A stretch of DNA of 55,791 nucleotides from Gordonia namibiensis NBRC 108229 (GTDB taxonomy: Bacteria; Actinomycetota; Actinomycetes; Mycobacteriales; Mycobacteriaceae). Positions within the stretch are counted from its first letter, which is position 1. The number at the start of each line of letters is the position of its first letter. Made by a program: the position numbers and the translations under genes. The notes under the pieces were generated by a model, which did not search any database, was not told the DNA's origin, and saw only the letters and a list, made by a program, of their open reading frames with translations. The DNA is taken from assembly GCF_000298235.1 (NCBI RefSeq), contig NZ_BAHE01000055.1, positions 1 through 55,791 of the forward strand, written 5' to 3'. Below are positions 16,447 through 26,192 of this stretch, in pieces.

Positions 16447-17781
16447 ATGTTCCACATGGGTTGGTTCCTCGGAGACGGCTTCGGCATTCACCCCTGGAGC
16501 CCGACGAACGGTGACGGTCCGTGGACCGGCACCAACCACCTGGACTGGATGAAGCCCGACATCCACGTCGACATGGCCAAGAGCCTCGAACGCGCCGGCT
16601 TCGACTACATCCTCATCGAGGACACCTCGATGGTCGAGGACTCCTACAACAACTCCGCCGAGACCTCGCTGCGTCGCGGCTTCATGGCCCCCAAGAACGA
16701 CCCGCTGCCGCTGGTTCCGTTGATGACCCAGCAGACCAAGCACATCGGCATCATCCCGACCGTGTCGACCATCCAGTACCCGCCGTTCCTCGCCGCCCGT
16801 GCGTTCACCACCCTGGATCACCTCACCGAGGGCCGCGTGGGCATGAACGTGGTCACCAGCGTCACCGACCGCGTCGCCCAGAACTTCGGTTACGAACGGC
16901 ACCTCGAGCACGACGAGCGCTACGAGATGGCCATGGAGTGGATCGATGTCGTCAAGGCGCTGCAGAACTCGTGGGAGGACGGTGCGGTGATCGCCGATCC
17001 GTATTCCGGTGTCTACGCCGATCACACCAAGGTCAACCCGATCGAGTTCGTGGGCAAGTTCTTCAAGTGTCGTGGGCCGCTGAACACCATCCCCGGCCCG
17101 CAGCGCGAGGTGCCGGTGTGCTCGGCCGGTAGCTCGGAGCCGGGCCGTGTGCTCGCCGCCAACTACGACGACACCCAGATCGCCATCGTCAAGGACGCCG
17201 CAGCCGCCAAGGCCTACCGCGAGGACATCCGTGCCCGCGCGGCCGCCGCCGGGCGCAACCCCGACCACATCAAGGTCCTCTTCATCGCGACCCCGACGAT
17301 CGCGGCCACCGACGCCGAGGCCCATGCCGCCTACGAAGCGGCACAGGCATTCCGCAAGACGGACAAGGCCATCGAGTACAACCTGTGGAACATGTCCTAC
17401 ACCTCGGGCGGGCGCATCGACTTCGGCGCCATCGACCCCGACACCAAGGTCAGCGACATCGACCTGTCCAAGCAGAACGGCGAATACACCTCCATCGCAG
17501 GTCTGTTCGAAGGCCGCGAGGACGAGACGCTGCGTGAGGTCGTTGCGAGCAGCTTCCAGGTCAAGGACATGGGCCTCGTCGGTTCACCGTCGACCATCGC
17601 GGACAAGATGGGCGAGATCATGGAAGAGGCGGGCGGCGACGGTTTCCTGTTCTACCTGCCCACCACCCGTATGAACCTGGCGATGATCTCCGACGGCCTG
17701 GCGCCGGAACTGCGCCGCCGCGGACTCATCCGCGAGGAGTACACCGGCTCGACCCTGCGGGAGAACCTGCGCGCCTTCTGA
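16447..17781 (+). CDS. FMNH2-dependent monooxygenase, nitrilotriacetate/DszA-type LLM family
   Basis: 444 residues of the bacterial-luciferase-like fold, NtaA/SnaA/DszA (FMN_nitrolo) subfamily. Features include TLDHLTEGRVGMNVVTS, the FKCRGPLNTIPGPQ insertion, CSAGSSEPGR and a C-terminal VGSPSTIADKMGEIMEEAGGDGF. Members oxidise aminopolycarboxylates (NTA, EDTA), sulfones or sulfides using FMNH2 from a separate reductase. An AGGAGA ribosome site precedes the ATG. It is the last gene of the ABC operon, 72 bp after the ATPase, and two flavin reductases are encoded nearby. The subfamily is firm; N- versus S-dealkylation and the substrate are unknown. Confidence 0.9.
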   Translation: MFHMGWFLGDGFGIHPWSPTNGDGPWTGTNHLDWMKPDIHVDMAKSLERAGFDYILIEDTSMVEDSYNNSAETSLRRGFMAPKNDPLPLVPLMTQQTKHIGIIPTVSTIQYPPFLAARAFTTLDHLTEGRVGMNVVTSVTDRVAQNFGYERHLEHDERYEMAMEWIDVVKALQNSWEDGAVIADPYSGVYADHTKVNPIEFVGKFFKCRGPLNTIPGPQREVPVCSAGSSEPGRVLAANYDDTQIAIVKDAAAAKAYREDIRARAAAAGRNPDHIKVLFIATPTIAATDAEAHAAYEAAQAFRKTDKAIEYNLWNMSYTSGGRIDFGAIDPDTKVSDIDLSKQNGEYTSIAGLFEGREDETLREVVASSFQVKDMGLVGSPSTIADKMGEIMEEAGGDGFLFYLPTTRMNLAMISDGLAPELRRRGLIREEYTGSTLRENLRAF

Positions 17782-17797
17782 CAACCGAAACAACTGT

Positions 17798-17825
17798 GCC
17801 CCCGCATGCTTCGGTGTGCGGGGGC
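17798..17825 (+). terminator. Strong GC hairpin after the monooxygenase gene
   Basis: A perfect 9-bp stem GCCCCCGCA/TGCGGGGGC (17798-17806 with 17817-17825) and a 10-nt loop lie 17 bp after the monooxygenase stop. There is no U-tract. It probably ends the ABC-monooxygenase operon. Confidence 0.65.
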
Positions 17826-17833
17826 GCAGTGGC

Positions 17834-17941
17834 GTGACCTCGATACGCGGCGGCCTCGCTTCGCTCGGTCGGCGCACTCGGCCGGCAGAGGGGGCCGCCG
17901 GTCGAGTAGGCGAGAAGCTGGCGACGAGCCGTATCGAAACC
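17834..17941. repeat. Intergenic repeat family 1, full copy (reverse orientation)
   Basis: Runs from GTGACCTCGATACGCGGCGG to GACGAGCCGTATCGAAACC and is the reverse complement of the element at 21719-21863 in its landmark words (CGATACG ends, GGCCTCGC, GGTCGAGTAG). It lies between convergent genes and touches the DUF2236 stop codon. Confidence 0.75.
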
Positions 17942-18798
17942 TAGCGGTAGGCGGCGCGGGCGTGGGGGACCATGCGGACTGCCCTGGGGAGCCGCGGGAT
18001 GATCAGCCGCGATTGCAGCGAGATCAGGCGGAAGAGGAAACGACGTCCGGTGCCCCAGTCGATGCCGAGCAGCTCGCGCAACTCCGGCGTGAGAAGTCCC
18101 GCGGTGACGGTGCCCAGAACCAACCCGGCCACCGGACGAACCGTGGTGTTCCAGATGAGTGCGTGCCGCAGGACCGGGATGTGCGGTGGCGGCTTGGGAG
18201 ACCTGACGACGGCGAAGACCCGCTCGGTCATGTCCGAGCGCTCGAGTCGGGTGCGGGTCATCTCGTCGAACCAGGTGCAGAATGCGTCCCAGTTCTCCGG
18301 CATGTCCTGGTTGCGGACCCCGTACATGCGCCCGACGCGGCGCATCTCGAGATAGAACTGCTCGACCTCGCCGGGTTTCCACCCGCGGCCCAGCTCCTTC
18401 TGCTGGGTGTAGATCCCGTGCACCAGACTCGCGTGAACCCAGTGGAACGCTTCGGGATTGAGCGAACTCCAGCGGGAACCGTCGGGGTTCTGACCCTTGA
18501 TGTCGCGGTGGCGTTCGCGCAACCGGTGCGCCATGTCGAGAGCGTCGTCCCGGCCGTAGACGACACCCATGATCATGTCGAGGGTACGTTCGGCGCGCCC
18601 GTACGGGTCGGTCTCGAAGACGGAGAATTCGCGCACACCGGTTGCCACCACGGGGTGGGCGACGTCGATGAGGAGCCGGCGGGGCGCGCCCAGGACGAAT
18701 GTGAGGTCGCCGAAGACCTTCCAGGCGACGGAATCCGGTCCGAGAGGCGTGATCTCGGAGTTGTCGATCGTCGCGTCGGGGACCGGGTCTGCTGTCAT
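17941..18798 (-). CDS. Oxygenase MpaB/DUF2236 family protein (rubber-oxygenase-like fold)
   Basis: 285 residues matching the ER-bound oxygenase mpaB/rubber oxygenase catalytic domain (DUF2236). The conserved segment HWVHASLVHGIYTQQ carries the histidines expected at a heme or metal site in this family. LIDVAHPVVATGV and YGVRNQDMPENWDAF are also typical. There is no signal peptide. Its ATG overlaps the stop of the secreted lipase gene upstream (18795-18798), so the two are translationally coupled. Relatives include latex-clearing protein and many uncharacterised actinobacterial paralogues; the substrate is unknown. Confidence 0.85.
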   Translation of the reverse strand: MTADPVPDATIDNSEITPLGPDSVAWKVFGDLTFVLGAPRRLLIDVAHPVVATGVREFSVFETDPYGRAERTLDMIMGVVYGRDDALDMAHRLRERHRDIKGQNPDGSRWSSLNPEAFHWVHASLVHGIYTQQKELGRGWKPGEVEQFYLEMRRVGRMYGVRNQDMPENWDAFCTWFDEMTRTRLERSDMTERVFAVVRSPKPPPHIPVLRHALIWNTTVRPVAGLVLGTVTAGLLTPELRELLGIDWGTGRRFLFRLISLQSRLIIPRLPRAVRMVPHARAAYR

Positions 18799-19781
18799 CG
18801 GCCTTCACTCATTCCGGGGTAGAAGGGGTCGACCTGGAAGCAGGGTACGCGGGTGGCCTCGGCGGGGGTCAACGCGTTGCGCACGTGACGCCAGGCGCGC
18901 TCGCTGAACGCGATCGACAGATGTTCGGACAGGTCCACGGGACAGTCGTCCTGCAGAAGGATGTTCGTGACGTTGTCGCCCTCGAGGAAGCCGTTGGTGA
19001 ACGGGGTCGCGATCTCGTCGTACTTGGTGACGATGGTCGTGTAGTGCGGTCCCGGCTTGGTGTCGCCGTTGCCATAGACCTTGCCGACGAGGTCCGAATA
19101 CTGTGCCTGCTGCGCGAAGGCGGGGAACAGGGCCTTGAAGATGTCGTAGCCGACGGGCCCGAACGGTGGGATGAAATACCGTACGTACGTGAGCATGTCG
19201 CCCGTCGAACCGTGGTTGCCGGGCGCGATGCCGATGACCTTGTCGACCTTCTTGTCGCCGCCGAGGAAGTCGATGTAGTAGTGCGGCAACAGGCCTCCGC
19301 CCTGCGACCAGCCGACCAGATCGACCTTCTTCGCCCCGGTGCGGCGCATGATCTGGTCGATGTTGCGTGACACCTCGCGGGCCGACCGCTCGATGTCGCC
19401 GAGGCCCTGGATGGGGAAGCTCGGGATCGGCGTGATGTTGCCGTAGTTGAACGTGTAGACGCAGTATCCGCGATTGGCGAGGTACGGGGCGCCGGCACTG
19501 TAGGCCCACTGGGTGGTGGCGGTGGCGTTCAGCAGGATCACCGGGTTGGGGCGTTCCTTCGTCAGCTTGCACGACGGATCGTTGGCGCCCGGTGGAGACC
19601 AGTTCGCGTCCAGCGTCTGGTTGAGCACGTTCGGGATCGCGGACCGGAAGTCCCAGGACACCGGGTATTTCTTCGACGGCGCGGCCTCGGCCGTGCCCGC
19701 CCCCGAGAGACCCGTTGCCGCCGTCATGGCGCACACCACCGCTGCGGTGACGATCGTCGTCATCCGTCGAAAGCTGAACAT
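18795..19781 (-). CDS. Secreted lipase/esterase, alpha/beta-hydrolase (lipase class 2 like)
   Basis: 328 residues with a cleavable signal peptide (MFSFRRMTTIVTAAVV to about AEAA, residue 34). The mature protein has NPVILLNATATT near the oxyanion region, nucleophile motif GWSQGG, and Asp/His candidates in the C-terminal third (EHLSIAF). An AAAGGTGGGGG ribosome site precedes the ATG. It is the first gene of a two-gene unit with the DUF2236 oxygenase. It acts outside the membrane on esters or lipids; the substrate is not deducible. Confidence 0.88.
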   Translation of the reverse strand: MFSFRRMTTIVTAAVVCAMTAATGLSGAGTAEAAPSKKYPVSWDFRSAIPNVLNQTLDANWSPPGANDPSCKLTKERPNPVILLNATATTQWAYSAGAPYLANRGYCVYTFNYGNITPIPSFPIQGLGDIERSAREVSRNIDQIMRRTGAKKVDLVGWSQGGGLLPHYYIDFLGGDKKVDKVIGIAPGNHGSTGDMLTYVRYFIPPFGPVGYDIFKALFPAFAQQAQYSDLVGKVYGNGDTKPGPHYTTIVTKYDEIATPFTNGFLEGDNVTNILLQDDCPVDLSEHLSIAFSERAWRHVRNALTPAEATRVPCFQVDPFYPGMSEGR

Positions 19782-20072
19782 ATTCCCCCACCTTTGATCT
19801 GAAGACAGATGTTGTCAGACTTGTCGCGGAAGCGCAACGAATCAGTGAACTGGTTCAAGGTCCGATGCAGGTCGTCGCCGAAGGGTTCCCGGCTGCAGCC
19901 CGGGACGGGTTGACGCCGTGTCGATTTCGGTGAACCGGACATGCCCCGCCGGGTGTCGCCCTACTCTGGCACCTGCATCGGCCATGGTGACGCCCGTGAC
20001 CAACAGCGCGTCACCGACGAGCCGACCCCGAGGGCTCGGACTGGCGGCTCCGGCCGCGAAAGGTGGGTGGAC

Positions 20073-21719
20073 ATGGTCTCGGTGACCGGGGCGGTCGGAA
20101 CCGCCGTCGAACAGGTGCAGGACGCCGTCGGCGCATTCAAGGTCCTCAAGCGTTCGGGTCTGCTGGACCCCACGCGGCCCAAAGAGCTGCTCACCACGGT
20201 CAAGCGCGCGAAGATCATCGGGCCCTGTGCCTCGGTGGTGGCGCACGGAGCGGACGAGTACCCGGAAGCGGGTGCGGTCGCCGACGAGCGCGGCGAACTG
20301 ACCTACGGCGAGATCAATGCGAACGCGAACGCACTGGCCAACCATCTGCTCGCATCCGGGGTGAAGCGAGGCTCGGTGATCGGCGTGATCGCACGCGACC
20401 ATCGAGGACTGCTCACGACGATGAGCGCCGCGGGGAAGGCCGGTGTGCGGCTGGCCATGATGAACACCGGGTTCGGCAAGACCCAGTTCGTCGAGGTCGC
20501 CGAACGCGAGAAGATCGTCGCGATGCTCTACGACGAGGAGTTCACCGACCTCGCCGACGCCCTCCCTCCCGAGACGCTACGGATCGTGACCTGGGTCGAT
20601 GGTGAGCGTCCGGTTCCCGAGGGGGTCCGTACCCTCGACGACATCGTCGCCGACGGAGACACGTCCACGCCCGCGGAGCCGGATGAGTGGGCCGGACTCG
20701 TGATCCTGACGAGCGGCACCACCGGTCTGCCCAAGGGCGCGCAGCGTTCCAAGTTGTCGCCGTTCTCCAGCGCACTGCTTCTCGACCGGATTCCGTTCCC
20801 GCAGCGGGGCGCAATGGTGATCGTCTCGCCCATCTTCCACTCCACCGGCTTCGCGCTCTGGGGTGTGGGCGCCGCTCTCGGGAACAAGGCCGTCGTCATG
20901 CGGCGGTTCGACCCGGAGAGGACGCTGGCCGCGCTGGCCGAGCACAAGGCGGAGGTGTTGGTCGCGGTGCCGACGATGCTCCACCGCATGGTCGCTCTCG
21001 GACCCGACGTCATCAAGAAGTACGACACGTCCGCGCTGCGTATCATCGTGATCGCGGGATCGGCTCTGTCACCTACACTTTCGGAGGCCGTCCAGGACAC
21101 CTTCGGTGACGTCCTCTACAACCTCTACGGGTCGACCGAGGTGGCGATCGCGTCGGTGGCGCAACCGAAGGAACTGCGGCTTGCCCCGGGCACGGTGGGT
21201 CGGCCGCCGGTCACCAGCCGACTCGCCCTGTTCGACGCCGAGGGCCGCCGGATCACCGGAACCAACGTCCGCGGAAGGCTTTTCGTCCGCAATGGGGCGC
21301 CCTTCGAGGGGTACACCGACGGACGCAACAAAGAAATCATCGACGGCTACATGTCCACCGGTGACATGGCGCGCTTCGACGAGCACGGACTGCTGCACAT
21401 CGATGGCCGCGACGACGACATGATCGTCTCCGGCGGAGAGAACGTCTACCCACTCGAGGTGGAGAACCTGCTCGCCGAACACCCCGACATCGACGACGTC
21501 GCGGTGATCGGGGTGGACGACGACGAGTTCGGAAAGCGATTGCGCGCCTTCATCGTCGCCGCCCCGCACGCCAACCCGTCGCCCGAGGACATCAAGGCGC
21601 ATGTGAAGGCACATCTTGCCCGGTACAAGGTGCCGCGCGACGTGGTGTTCGTCGACGAGTTGCCGCGCAACCCCACGGGCAAGCTCGTGCGCCGGCAGTT
21701 GCCGACGGGACCGCTGTAG
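20073..21719 (+). CDS. Fatty-acyl-CoA/AMP synthetase (FadD family)
   Basis: 548 residues of the ANL adenylating superfamily. It has the P-loop LTSGTTGLPKGAQRS, YGSTEVA, YMSTGDMARFDEHG, GRDDDMIVSGGENVYPLEVE, and the C-terminal lysine in NPTGKLVRRQL. It activates a carboxylic acid to an acyl-AMP and then an acyl-CoA. The ATG at 20073 with AAAGG 9 bp upstream is chosen over an in-frame GTG extension at 19941. The long N-terminal helix (about 1-50) is usual in mycobacterial FadD12-like enzymes. Divergent from the lipase across 291 bp, it may activate fatty acids that the lipase releases. Confidence 0.92.
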   Translation: MVSVTGAVGTAVEQVQDAVGAFKVLKRSGLLDPTRPKELLTTVKRAKIIGPCASVVAHGADEYPEAGAVADERGELTYGEINANANALANHLLASGVKRGSVIGVIARDHRGLLTTMSAAGKAGVRLAMMNTGFGKTQFVEVAEREKIVAMLYDEEFTDLADALPPETLRIVTWVDGERPVPEGVRTLDDIVADGDTSTPAEPDEWAGLVILTSGTTGLPKGAQRSKLSPFSSALLLDRIPFPQRGAMVIVSPIFHSTGFALWGVGAALGNKAVVMRRFDPERTLAALAEHKAEVLVAVPTMLHRMVALGPDVIKKYDTSALRIIVIAGSALSPTLSEAVQDTFGDVLYNLYGSTEVAIASVAQPKELRLAPGTVGRPPVTSRLALFDAEGRRITGTNVRGRLFVRNGAPFEGYTDGRNKEIIDGYMSTGDMARFDEHGLLHIDGRDDDMIVSGGENVYPLEVENLLAEHPDIDDVAVIGVDDDEFGKRLRAFIVAAPHANPSPEDIKAHVKAHLARYKVPRDVVFVDELPRNPTGKLVRRQLPTGPL

Positions 21720-21863
21720 GTTTCGATACGGCTCGTCGCAAGCTCCTCGCCACTCAACCAGCGGGGGATGGGCTCGTCGCAAGCTCCTCGCCACTCAACC
21801 AGCGGCACGCTGCCGGCCGAGTAGCGTCGACCGAGCGCAGCGAGGCCGCCGCGTATCGAGGTC
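21719..21863. repeat. Intergenic repeat family 1, full copy with internal duplication
   Basis: Begins GGTTTCGATACGGCTCGTCGC. It carries a duplicated block CTCGTCGCAAGCTCCTCGCC then ACTCAACCAGCGG (about 21731-21766 and 21772-21804), and ends GCCGCCGCGTATCGAGGTCA. It fills the whole gap between the convergent FadD and CinA genes and supplies the cinA stop codon. Confidence 0.75.
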
Positions 21864-23157
21864 AGCCGGCGGCGGGGTCTCGCTTGAGCTGCGCGACAAC
21901 CAGATGCAGCGCGGCGGTGGTGGTGAGGGAGCGGACCCGTTCCCGGTCACCGGGGAAGCGACGCGTCACCGTGTAGGTGGGACGGCCCGTGATCGCGACG
22001 CCGAAACAGACGGTCCCCACCGGCTTGTCCGCGGTGCCGCCGTCAGGGCCGGCGATCCCGGTGGTCGACACGGCTACGTCGGACTTGAGACGGCGTAGGG
22101 CTCCCTCGGCCATTGCGGCGGCGACCTCCTCGCTGACCGCGCCGTGTGAGGCGATCAATCCGGCGGGGACGTCGATCAGGTCGGACTTCGCGTCGTTGGA
22201 GTACGAGACGACGCCACCCATGACGTAGGCGGAGGAGCCGGGACGGTCGGTCAGTCGCGCGGCGACGAGTCCACCGGTGCAGGACTCTGCCGTGGCGATG
22301 AGTCGGCCGTCGAGCGTAGCGATGAGCTGGTCTTCGATGGTCGAACCGTCGGTCGAGAAGATCTGCCGCCCATGGTGTTCGGTGAGGAGATCCAACAGCC
22401 GGCCGTAGGTGGCGGTGTCGTCGGCGGCGAACCGGGTGACCATGTCGAGCTCGCCGCGTCGCAGGCAGGTGGTGATCTCGAGAGCGTCGAAGTCGGGGAT
22501 CGCTTCTTCGGCACGGCGCAGGGTCTCGGCGAGCTCGGCTTCGTGCAGGCCGTAGGCCCGGATGGTCTCCTGCTTGAGGTCGCCGGCCCGGGACACCACC
22601 TCGGCGATGGCCGGCGAGGCGATCGCGGTCGGCCACATCGACTGGAGCTCCCCCGGCGGGCCGGGCAGGACGAGGATCGCCGGCAGGGGTTGTTCTCCGG
22701 GTGAGGCGGGGATGGCGACGCCCGGCGCCGTGCCGGTGGGCGGTATCGCGACGGCACCGGCGGGAACGTGGGCCTGCTTGCGGATGCCGATGCGGGTCGG
22801 GCCGTCGTCGAGGTCGACGGCGTCGGGTCGCCAGCGTCGGATGATGGCGGCGATGTGCTCCTCGAGAGCCGGGTCGAGTTGCAGGTCGCGACCGCAGAAC
22901 TCGGCGACCGTTGCCACCGTCAGGTCGTCGGCGGTGGGACCGAGACCGCCGCTGGTGACGATGAGATCGACCTGCTGGTCGGCGAGGAAGCGCAGCTGCG
23001 CGGTGAGGTCGGCGGGGCGATCCCCGCAGATGGTGATGTGGGCGACGTCGACGCCGAGCGAGAGCAGTTGCTCGGACACCCACGGTCCGTTCTGATCGGT
23101 GATCCGCCCGGTCAGTACCTCGGTTCCGGTCACCACGATGCCTGCGCGCACACTCAC
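21862..23157 (-). CDS. cinA: CinA family protein: nicotinamide-nucleotide amidohydrolase / damage-inducible protein
   Basis: 431 residues with the two-domain CinA layout. The N-terminal MoaB/MogA-like COG1058 domain (about 1-170) starts [34 protein letters not shown] and has [12 protein letters not shown]. The C-terminal deamidase domain (about 270-425) has [32 protein letters not shown] and [12 protein letters not shown]. It recycles NMN to NaMN and hydrolyses ADP-ribose in characterised members. It is full length. The start follows a repeat-filled gap with no clear promoter. Confidence 0.95.
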   Translation of the reverse strand: MSVRAGIVVTGTEVLTGRITDQNGPWVSEQLLSLGVDVAHITICGDRPADLTAQLRFLADQQVDLIVTSGGLGPTADDLTVATVAEFCGRDLQLDPALEEHIAAIIRRWRPDAVDLDDGPTRIGIRKQAHVPAGAVAIPPTGTAPGVAIPASPGEQPLPAILVLPGPPGELQSMWPTAIASPAIAEVVSRAGDLKQETIRAYGLHEAELAETLRRAEEAIPDFDALEITTCLRRGELDMVTRFAADDTATYGRLLDLLTEHHGRQIFSTDGSTIEDQLIATLDGRLIATAESCTGGLVAARLTDRPGSSAYVMGGVVSYSNDAKSDLIDVPAGLIASHGAVSEEVAAAMAEGALRRLKSDVAVSTTGIAGPDGGTADKPVGTVCFGVAITGRPTYTVTRRFPGDRERVRSLTTTAALHLVVAQLKRDPAAG

Positions 23158-23197
23158 GGGTCAGAGCCTAGTCGGGGATTGAGCGCCGCGGCTTGGT

Positions 23198-23296
23198 GCT
23201 CCCTGAGGTGCGAGCGAATGCGCCGGTCCCGCTCCCTGAGGTGCGAGTGAACGCAGCGGGGGGCGTGCTATCGCTCCTCGCACCTCAGGGAGCGGG
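23198..23296. repeat. Intergenic repeat family 2: half copy plus perfect 20-bp inverted repeat
   Basis: CCCGCTCCCTGAGGTGCGAG (23228-23247) is the exact reverse complement of CTCGCACCTCAGGGAGCGGG (23277-23296), with a 29-nt loop. Another left-arm copy, GCTCCCTGAGGTGCGAGCGA, lies at 23198-23217. The hairpin is 16 bp past the end of the catalase gene and could act as its terminator. Confidence 0.75.
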
Positions 23297-23311
23297 AAGG
23301 AGCGGTGAAGG

Positions 23312-24844
23312 TCAGGCCTTCTCGGCCTTCGCCTTCTCCTGCATCGACGACCGGGCCGGGTTGGCCTGGTCGTCGGCCTTCGGGTCCGACTCGTCCTTCT
23401 TCTCGGTCACGCCCGACTTGATGCGGGCACCGATGTCGGGATCGACGCGGTGCCAGTACTCGAACGCGCGCTGAAGCACTGGTTCGGACACACCGTTGAG
23501 GAGGTGGCCGACGACGTTGTCGACGAACCGCTCTCGCGCGTCGTCGTCGAACACCTCGCGGACCAGCGTCCCCGCCTGACCCCAGTCGTCGTCCTCGGGA
23601 TGGTCGACGTAGGCGCTGCGCAGGATCTCACCGTTGGCGGCCCACTGTGGTTCGCCCTGACCGGGATACAGCGCCGACGGACCGCCCTTGGAGTTGGGTG
23701 CGTAGACCGGGTCGGTGACGTTGTGGATGCGCATCGCGCCGTCCTTGGAGTACGAGTGGACCTCGTTCTTCGGCGCGTTGACCGGGATCTGCTTGTAGTT
23801 GCCGCCGAGACGGTGACGGTGGGCGTCGGCGTAGGAGAAGACGCGCCCCAACAACATCCGGTCGGGGCTGAACCCGATGCCGGGCACCACGTTGTTCGGC
23901 TCGAAGGCCACCTGCTCGATCTGCGTGTGGTGATCTACCGGGTTGGTGTGCAGCGTCATCTTGCCGACGTCGATCAGCGGGTAGTCGCCGTGCGGCCAGA
24001 CCTTGGTCAGGTCGAACGGGTTGAACCGGTAGTTCACCGCGTCGTCGAACGGCATGAGCTGCACCTTGAGGGTCCAGCTCGGATGGTTGCCGGCGGCGAT
24101 GTTCTCGAACAGGTCCCGGGTGTGGAAATCGGTGTCGGCCGCAGCCATCTGGTCGGCCTCGTGCTGCGTCAGGTGCTCCACGCCCTGGTCGGACTTGAAA
24201 TGGTATTTGACCCAGTGCTTCACACCTTCGGCATTGACCCACAGATACGTGTGCGAGCTGTAGCCGTTCATGTGGCGCCACGTCTTCGGGATGCCTCGAT
24301 CACCCATCAGCCAGGTGACCTGGTGGGCGGACTCGGGCGACAGCGTCCAGAAGTCCCACTGCATGTCGTGGTCGCGAAGGTTGTTGTCCTGCCGACGTTT
24401 CTGGGAGCGGATGAAGTGCTGGAACTTCATCGGGTCCTTCACGAAGAAGATCGGCGTGTTGTTGCCGACCATGTCGTAGATGCCCTCGGAAGTGTAGAAC
24501 TTCAGCGCGAAACCGCGCGGGTCACGCCAGGTGTCGGGGCTGCCGCGTTCGCCGGCCACCGTCGAGAACCGTGCCACCATCTCCGTCTTCACGCCGGGCT
24601 GGAACAGTGCGGCGCTGGTGTAGGCCGAAACGTCCTCGGTGGTCTCGAACGTCCCGAAAGCGCCGCTGCCCTTGGCATGTGGCTGTCGCTCGGGGATACG
24701 TTCGCGGTTGAACTGGGCCATCTGCTCGATCAGGTAGTGATCGTGCAGGACGATCGGTCCTCCGGCGCCCACCGTCAGAGAGTGTTCGTCACTCCCGGCA
24801 GGCGCGCCCGAGTCCCGGGTTGTGTAGAGCGAATCGTCGGACAT
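23312..24844 (-). CDS. katA: Monofunctional heme catalase
   Basis: 510 residues, typical of small-subunit clade 3 catalases. The distal heme His is in HAKGSGAFG (about residue 57), the conserved Asn in GNNTPIFF (about 130), and the proximal Tyr ligand in [14 protein letters not shown] (about 340). [26 protein letters not shown] is canonical. An unusual C-terminal tail is rich in Lys, Glu and Asp ([11 protein letters not shown]). It converts hydrogen peroxide to water and oxygen in the cytoplasm. No regulator gene is adjacent. The symbol is given by family only. Confidence 0.95.
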   Translation of the reverse strand: MSDDSLYTTRDSGAPAGSDEHSLTVGAGGPIVLHDHYLIEQMAQFNRERIPERQPHAKGSGAFGTFETTEDVSAYTSAALFQPGVKTEMVARFSTVAGERGSPDTWRDPRGFALKFYTSEGIYDMVGNNTPIFFVKDPMKFQHFIRSQKRRQDNNLRDHDMQWDFWTLSPESAHQVTWLMGDRGIPKTWRHMNGYSSHTYLWVNAEGVKHWVKYHFKSDQGVEHLTQHEADQMAAADTDFHTRDLFENIAAGNHPSWTLKVQLMPFDDAVNYRFNPFDLTKVWPHGDYPLIDVGKMTLHTNPVDHHTQIEQVAFEPNNVVPGIGFSPDRMLLGRVFSYADAHRHRLGGNYKQIPVNAPKNEVHSYSKDGAMRIHNVTDPVYAPNSKGGPSALYPGQGEPQWAANGEILRSAYVDHPEDDDWGQAGTLVREVFDDDARERFVDNVVGHLLNGVSEPVLQRAFEYWHRVDPDIGARIKSGVTEKKDESDPKADDQANPARSSMQEKAKAEKA

Positions 24845-24945
24845 ATCGCCTCCGAGAGGTCGTCGTATCCGTGCATGAAAAAACGCGACCCGAGGGCTGC
24901 AGGTCTGCCCCGCCGATCCTACGCCGAACCGGCCACCCGTCAGGG

Positions 24946-26130
24946 CTACTCGTCCACGGCGATGCCGAACTCGCGGAGCACCGCTTCGGTGTGTTCGCCG
25001 AGTGCGGGTACCGGGCCCATCGCGAGTTCGATGTCGTCGAAGGTCATCGGTGGCAGCACGGCTTTGATCGGGCCGACCTCGGTGTCGACGTCGCGCCAGC
25101 GGTCGCGTTCGCTGAGTTGGGGATGCTCAACCACGGCCTCGAGGTCGCGGATCTCGGCGGCGGGCACACCCGCGTCGGCGAGGCGGCGGTCGAGTTCTGC
25201 AGTGGTGAACCGTTTGGTCTCCGCCGCGATGACGGCGTCGACCTCCGCCCGGCGGGACACGCGATCGATGTTGGTCTCGTACCGGGGGTCCTCGGCGAGG
25301 TCGGGGCGGTCGAGCACGACGCGGGTCAGCGTGTCCCACCCACGGTCGTTCTGGACTCCGATGAGGATGGTCCCGTCCTGGGTGGGGTACTTGTCGTACG
25401 GCACGATCGCCGCGTGGCCGAGGCCGACGCGGGCGATCTGTTTGCCGCCGTAGAGCCGCATGTACATCGCGTGACCCATCCACTCGACCGTGGCGTCGAA
25501 CATCGACACCGCCACCCGTGCGCCGACCCCGGTGGTGGCGCGGCGGAACAGTGCCGACAGCACGGAGGTGAGGGCGTACATCCCGGCGGCGATATCGGAG
25601 GACGGGATGCCGGTCTTGGTCATGTCCTCGGGCGTCCCGGTCACCGAGATCAGCCCGGTCTCGGCCTGAACCAGCATGTCGTAGGCCTTGCGGTCCCGGA
25701 ACGGGCCGGCGTCACCGTATCCGGACATGTCGACGACGATCAGCTCCGGATGATCGGCGCGGAGGACGTCGGCGCCGAGTCCGAGGCGGGCGGCGGCGCC
25801 GGGAGCCAGGTTCTGCAGGAAGATGTCGGCCCCCGCGATCAAGGTCTTGATCGCGTCGCGGCCGGTTTCGCTCTTCAGGTCGAGTTCGACCGATTCCTTG
25901 CCGCGGTTCAGCCAGACGAAATGCGTACCCGCGCCGCCACGTACGGCCGAGTCGTACTGCCGGGCGAAGTCCCCTTCGCCCACGCGCTCGACCTTGATGA
26001 CCCGCGCACCCAGGTCGGCCAGATGCCGGGTGGCCAGGGGGGCGGCGACGGCCTGCTCGAGGGCGACGACGGTGATCCCCTCCAGCGGCAGCAGGGCTGA
26101 ATCCGACGGGGGCGACTGGTCCGATTTCAC
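24946..26130 (-). CDS. CaiB/BaiF-type (class III) CoA-transferase
   Basis: 394 residues from the GTG at 26130, which has AAGGGA 10 bp upstream; the open frame extends to 26253 but would then cross the palindromic operator and the divergent tetR start. Family motifs are [48 protein letters not shown] and the catalytic Asp in [13 protein letters not shown]. It moves CoA between carboxylic acids such as succinate, oxalate, bile acids or carnitine-like compounds. It is divergent from a TetR regulator that probably represses it. The acyl substrate is unknown. Confidence 0.92.
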   Translation of the reverse strand: MKSDQSPPSDSALLPLEGITVVALEQAVAAPLATRHLADLGARVIKVERVGEGDFARQYDSAVRGGAGTHFVWLNRGKESVELDLKSETGRDAIKTLIAGADIFLQNLAPGAAARLGLGADVLRADHPELIVVDMSGYGDAGPFRDRKAYDMLVQAETGLISVTGTPEDMTKTGIPSSDIAAGMYALTSVLSALFRRATTGVGARVAVSMFDATVEWMGHAMYMRLYGGKQIARVGLGHAAIVPYDKYPTQDGTILIGVQNDRGWDTLTRVVLDRPDLAEDPRYETNIDRVSRRAEVDAVIAAETKRFTTAELDRRLADAGVPAAEIRDLEAVVEHPQLSERDRWRDVDTEVGPIKAVLPPMTFDDIELAMGPVPALGEHTEAVLREFGIAVDE

Positions 26131-26192
26131 CGGCCCAGGATCCCTTGCGGTCGTCGGGTTCGTCAACGCGACCGAAAATAACCCGAACATAG

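Noticed and set aside
23450..25453. 667-codon plus-strand open frame opposite catalase and the CoA-transferase
   Set aside because: Spans the gap between two real minus-strand genes and has the low-complexity composition of a mirror frame.
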